Part shown: one piece after another, positions 63,260-64,000 of the stretch
How positions within the stretch are numbered: position 1 is the first letter of the stretch
Layout of the letters: each line of letters opens with the position of its first letter
Assembly (NCBI RefSeq): GCF_963855985.1
Contig: NC_087114.1
Location: forward strand, 2,753,001-2,817,000
Reading direction: 5' to 3'
Source: Ostrinia nubilalis
Taxonomy: Eukaryota > Arthropoda > Insecta > Lepidoptera > Crambidae
DNA length: 64,000 nucleotides
Program-made: the position numbers and the translations under genes
The notes under the pieces: generated by a model
Told to the model about the DNA's origin: nothing
Seen by the model: the letters and a program-made list of their open reading frames with translations, nothing else
The model's database searches: none

Positions 63260-64000
63260 GAATTAATTGAGATGTATTTTTGGGCATTCCATTGTGTCAA
63301 GTCAAAGTGTTCACCACTGATCGGATTTTGAATAATCTAAAAGTTATTACGTCATATTTATGAATAAAATAAAATATTTTGCACTACCCTGTGTCAAAAA
63401 TACTTTGTGATAGTAGAAAATCACAAATAAAATCATCATTAGAACTTCATCGGAGCACAATCGCCTAAGTTTTGAACACATATTTCAATTATACTTTACT
63501 TATCGCTCGATATAAATATTTTTGTTTGCGAAAAAAGACTGAGAAGTAAGGTATGATCGAAATGAAAATACAATACAATGTCATTAAAGAAAAATGACTG
63601 GAGACTTGTTACAAAATAAAATTATGACATGACGAATCCAAAATACAGTGTTTTTACTGTATCGTATAATTATATTTTATGTATAATTTAAATGTATTCT
63701 TACTAAGTGAGGTGTATTCTTCATTCATTGGCGTATGCTACATAACTGCCGATATAAATATTATGTATTCTAACTCCTGTAGTTACGAAAAAGCCTCCTG
63801 CCATTTCTTGAGCTAAACAAAACATTTCTGTTATAGCAAACTGCGTGGACGGGCTATAAGTAGGTCAGCACCACTTTGTTTGTCTGTAAATTGAACCCTT
63901 GTATTTATAGAATAGACCCCGTATTTATTATTTGCTTTGCACATTTTAGAACGCTTCGTATTTTGAATTTGAGTGCGTTTACTTTTGATTATGAATATTT
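63260..64000 (+). other. WDR7 intron, no further feature seen
   Basis: AT-rich sequence after the last visible exon and the 167-bp tandem repeats. No exon with good splice sites was found before the edge. Confidence 0.6.

Overview
The window is insect nuclear DNA, almost certainly from a moth or butterfly. It has intron-split genes with GT/AG junctions. It also carries short non-autonomous Helitrons that start TCTATACTAATATTATAAA and end in a small hairpin plus CTAG, of the kind abundant in Lepidoptera, and many MITEs and 5'-truncated LINE tails with ATG-rich ends. There is no operon structure and nothing prokaryotic.

Three host genes are present. (1) Lasp (LIM and SH3 protein, an actin-associated adaptor) occupies most of the window on the minus strand, from its ATG at 50658 to its stop at 4794. 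Nine coding exons can be joined in frame into about 409 residues: one LIM domain, two nebulin repeats, a Q/Y/P-rich linker and a C-terminal SH3. Intron 1 is about 30 kb and is full of transposons. (2) A coiled-coil protein of about 608 residues (CCDC13-like) lies on the minus strand in four exons, 51017-53165, ending only about 360 bp upstream of the Lasp ATG. (3) The 5' part of a WDR7/Rabconnectin-3 beta gene (Rbcn-3B in flies) runs on the plus strand from a non-coding first exon near 53.5-53.6 kb through six coding exons and off the right edge. Genes 2 and 3 are head to head and probably share a short promoter region.

The most unusual feature occurs twice. In WDR7 intron 6 (60833-62746), the last 112 nt of exon 6 together with its 5' splice site is repeated four more times, separated by AG-free C/T tracts. 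Every base difference among the codons of these copies is silent, apart from one 5-nt deletion in the last copy. In the last intron of Lasp (4804-7636), the 3' end of the SH3 exon plus its 5' splice site is likewise repeated about ten times inside a C-rich (coding strand) minisatellite, again with mostly silent changes in the best-kept copies. Tandem amplification of an exon-end/donor junction in two unrelated genes of one 64-kb window suggests a common mechanism, a common splicing consequence, or a common assembly problem.

The Lasp introns hold a nested mobile-element landscape. It includes an apparently complete 4.4-kb PIF/Harbinger element with two antisense, interdigitated genes (MADF-type protein and DDE transposase). 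That element contains a 1.1-kb hAT-like element and is itself inserted into another small element. Other elements are a 2.9-kb hAT-like element with captured LINE pieces inserted in a fold-back MITE, two TTAA-flanked piggyBac-like elements, a 1.4-kb long inverted repeat, several hAT MITEs with 8-bp target duplications, RTE-like LINE tails, and one good tRNA-Val(TAC) gene.
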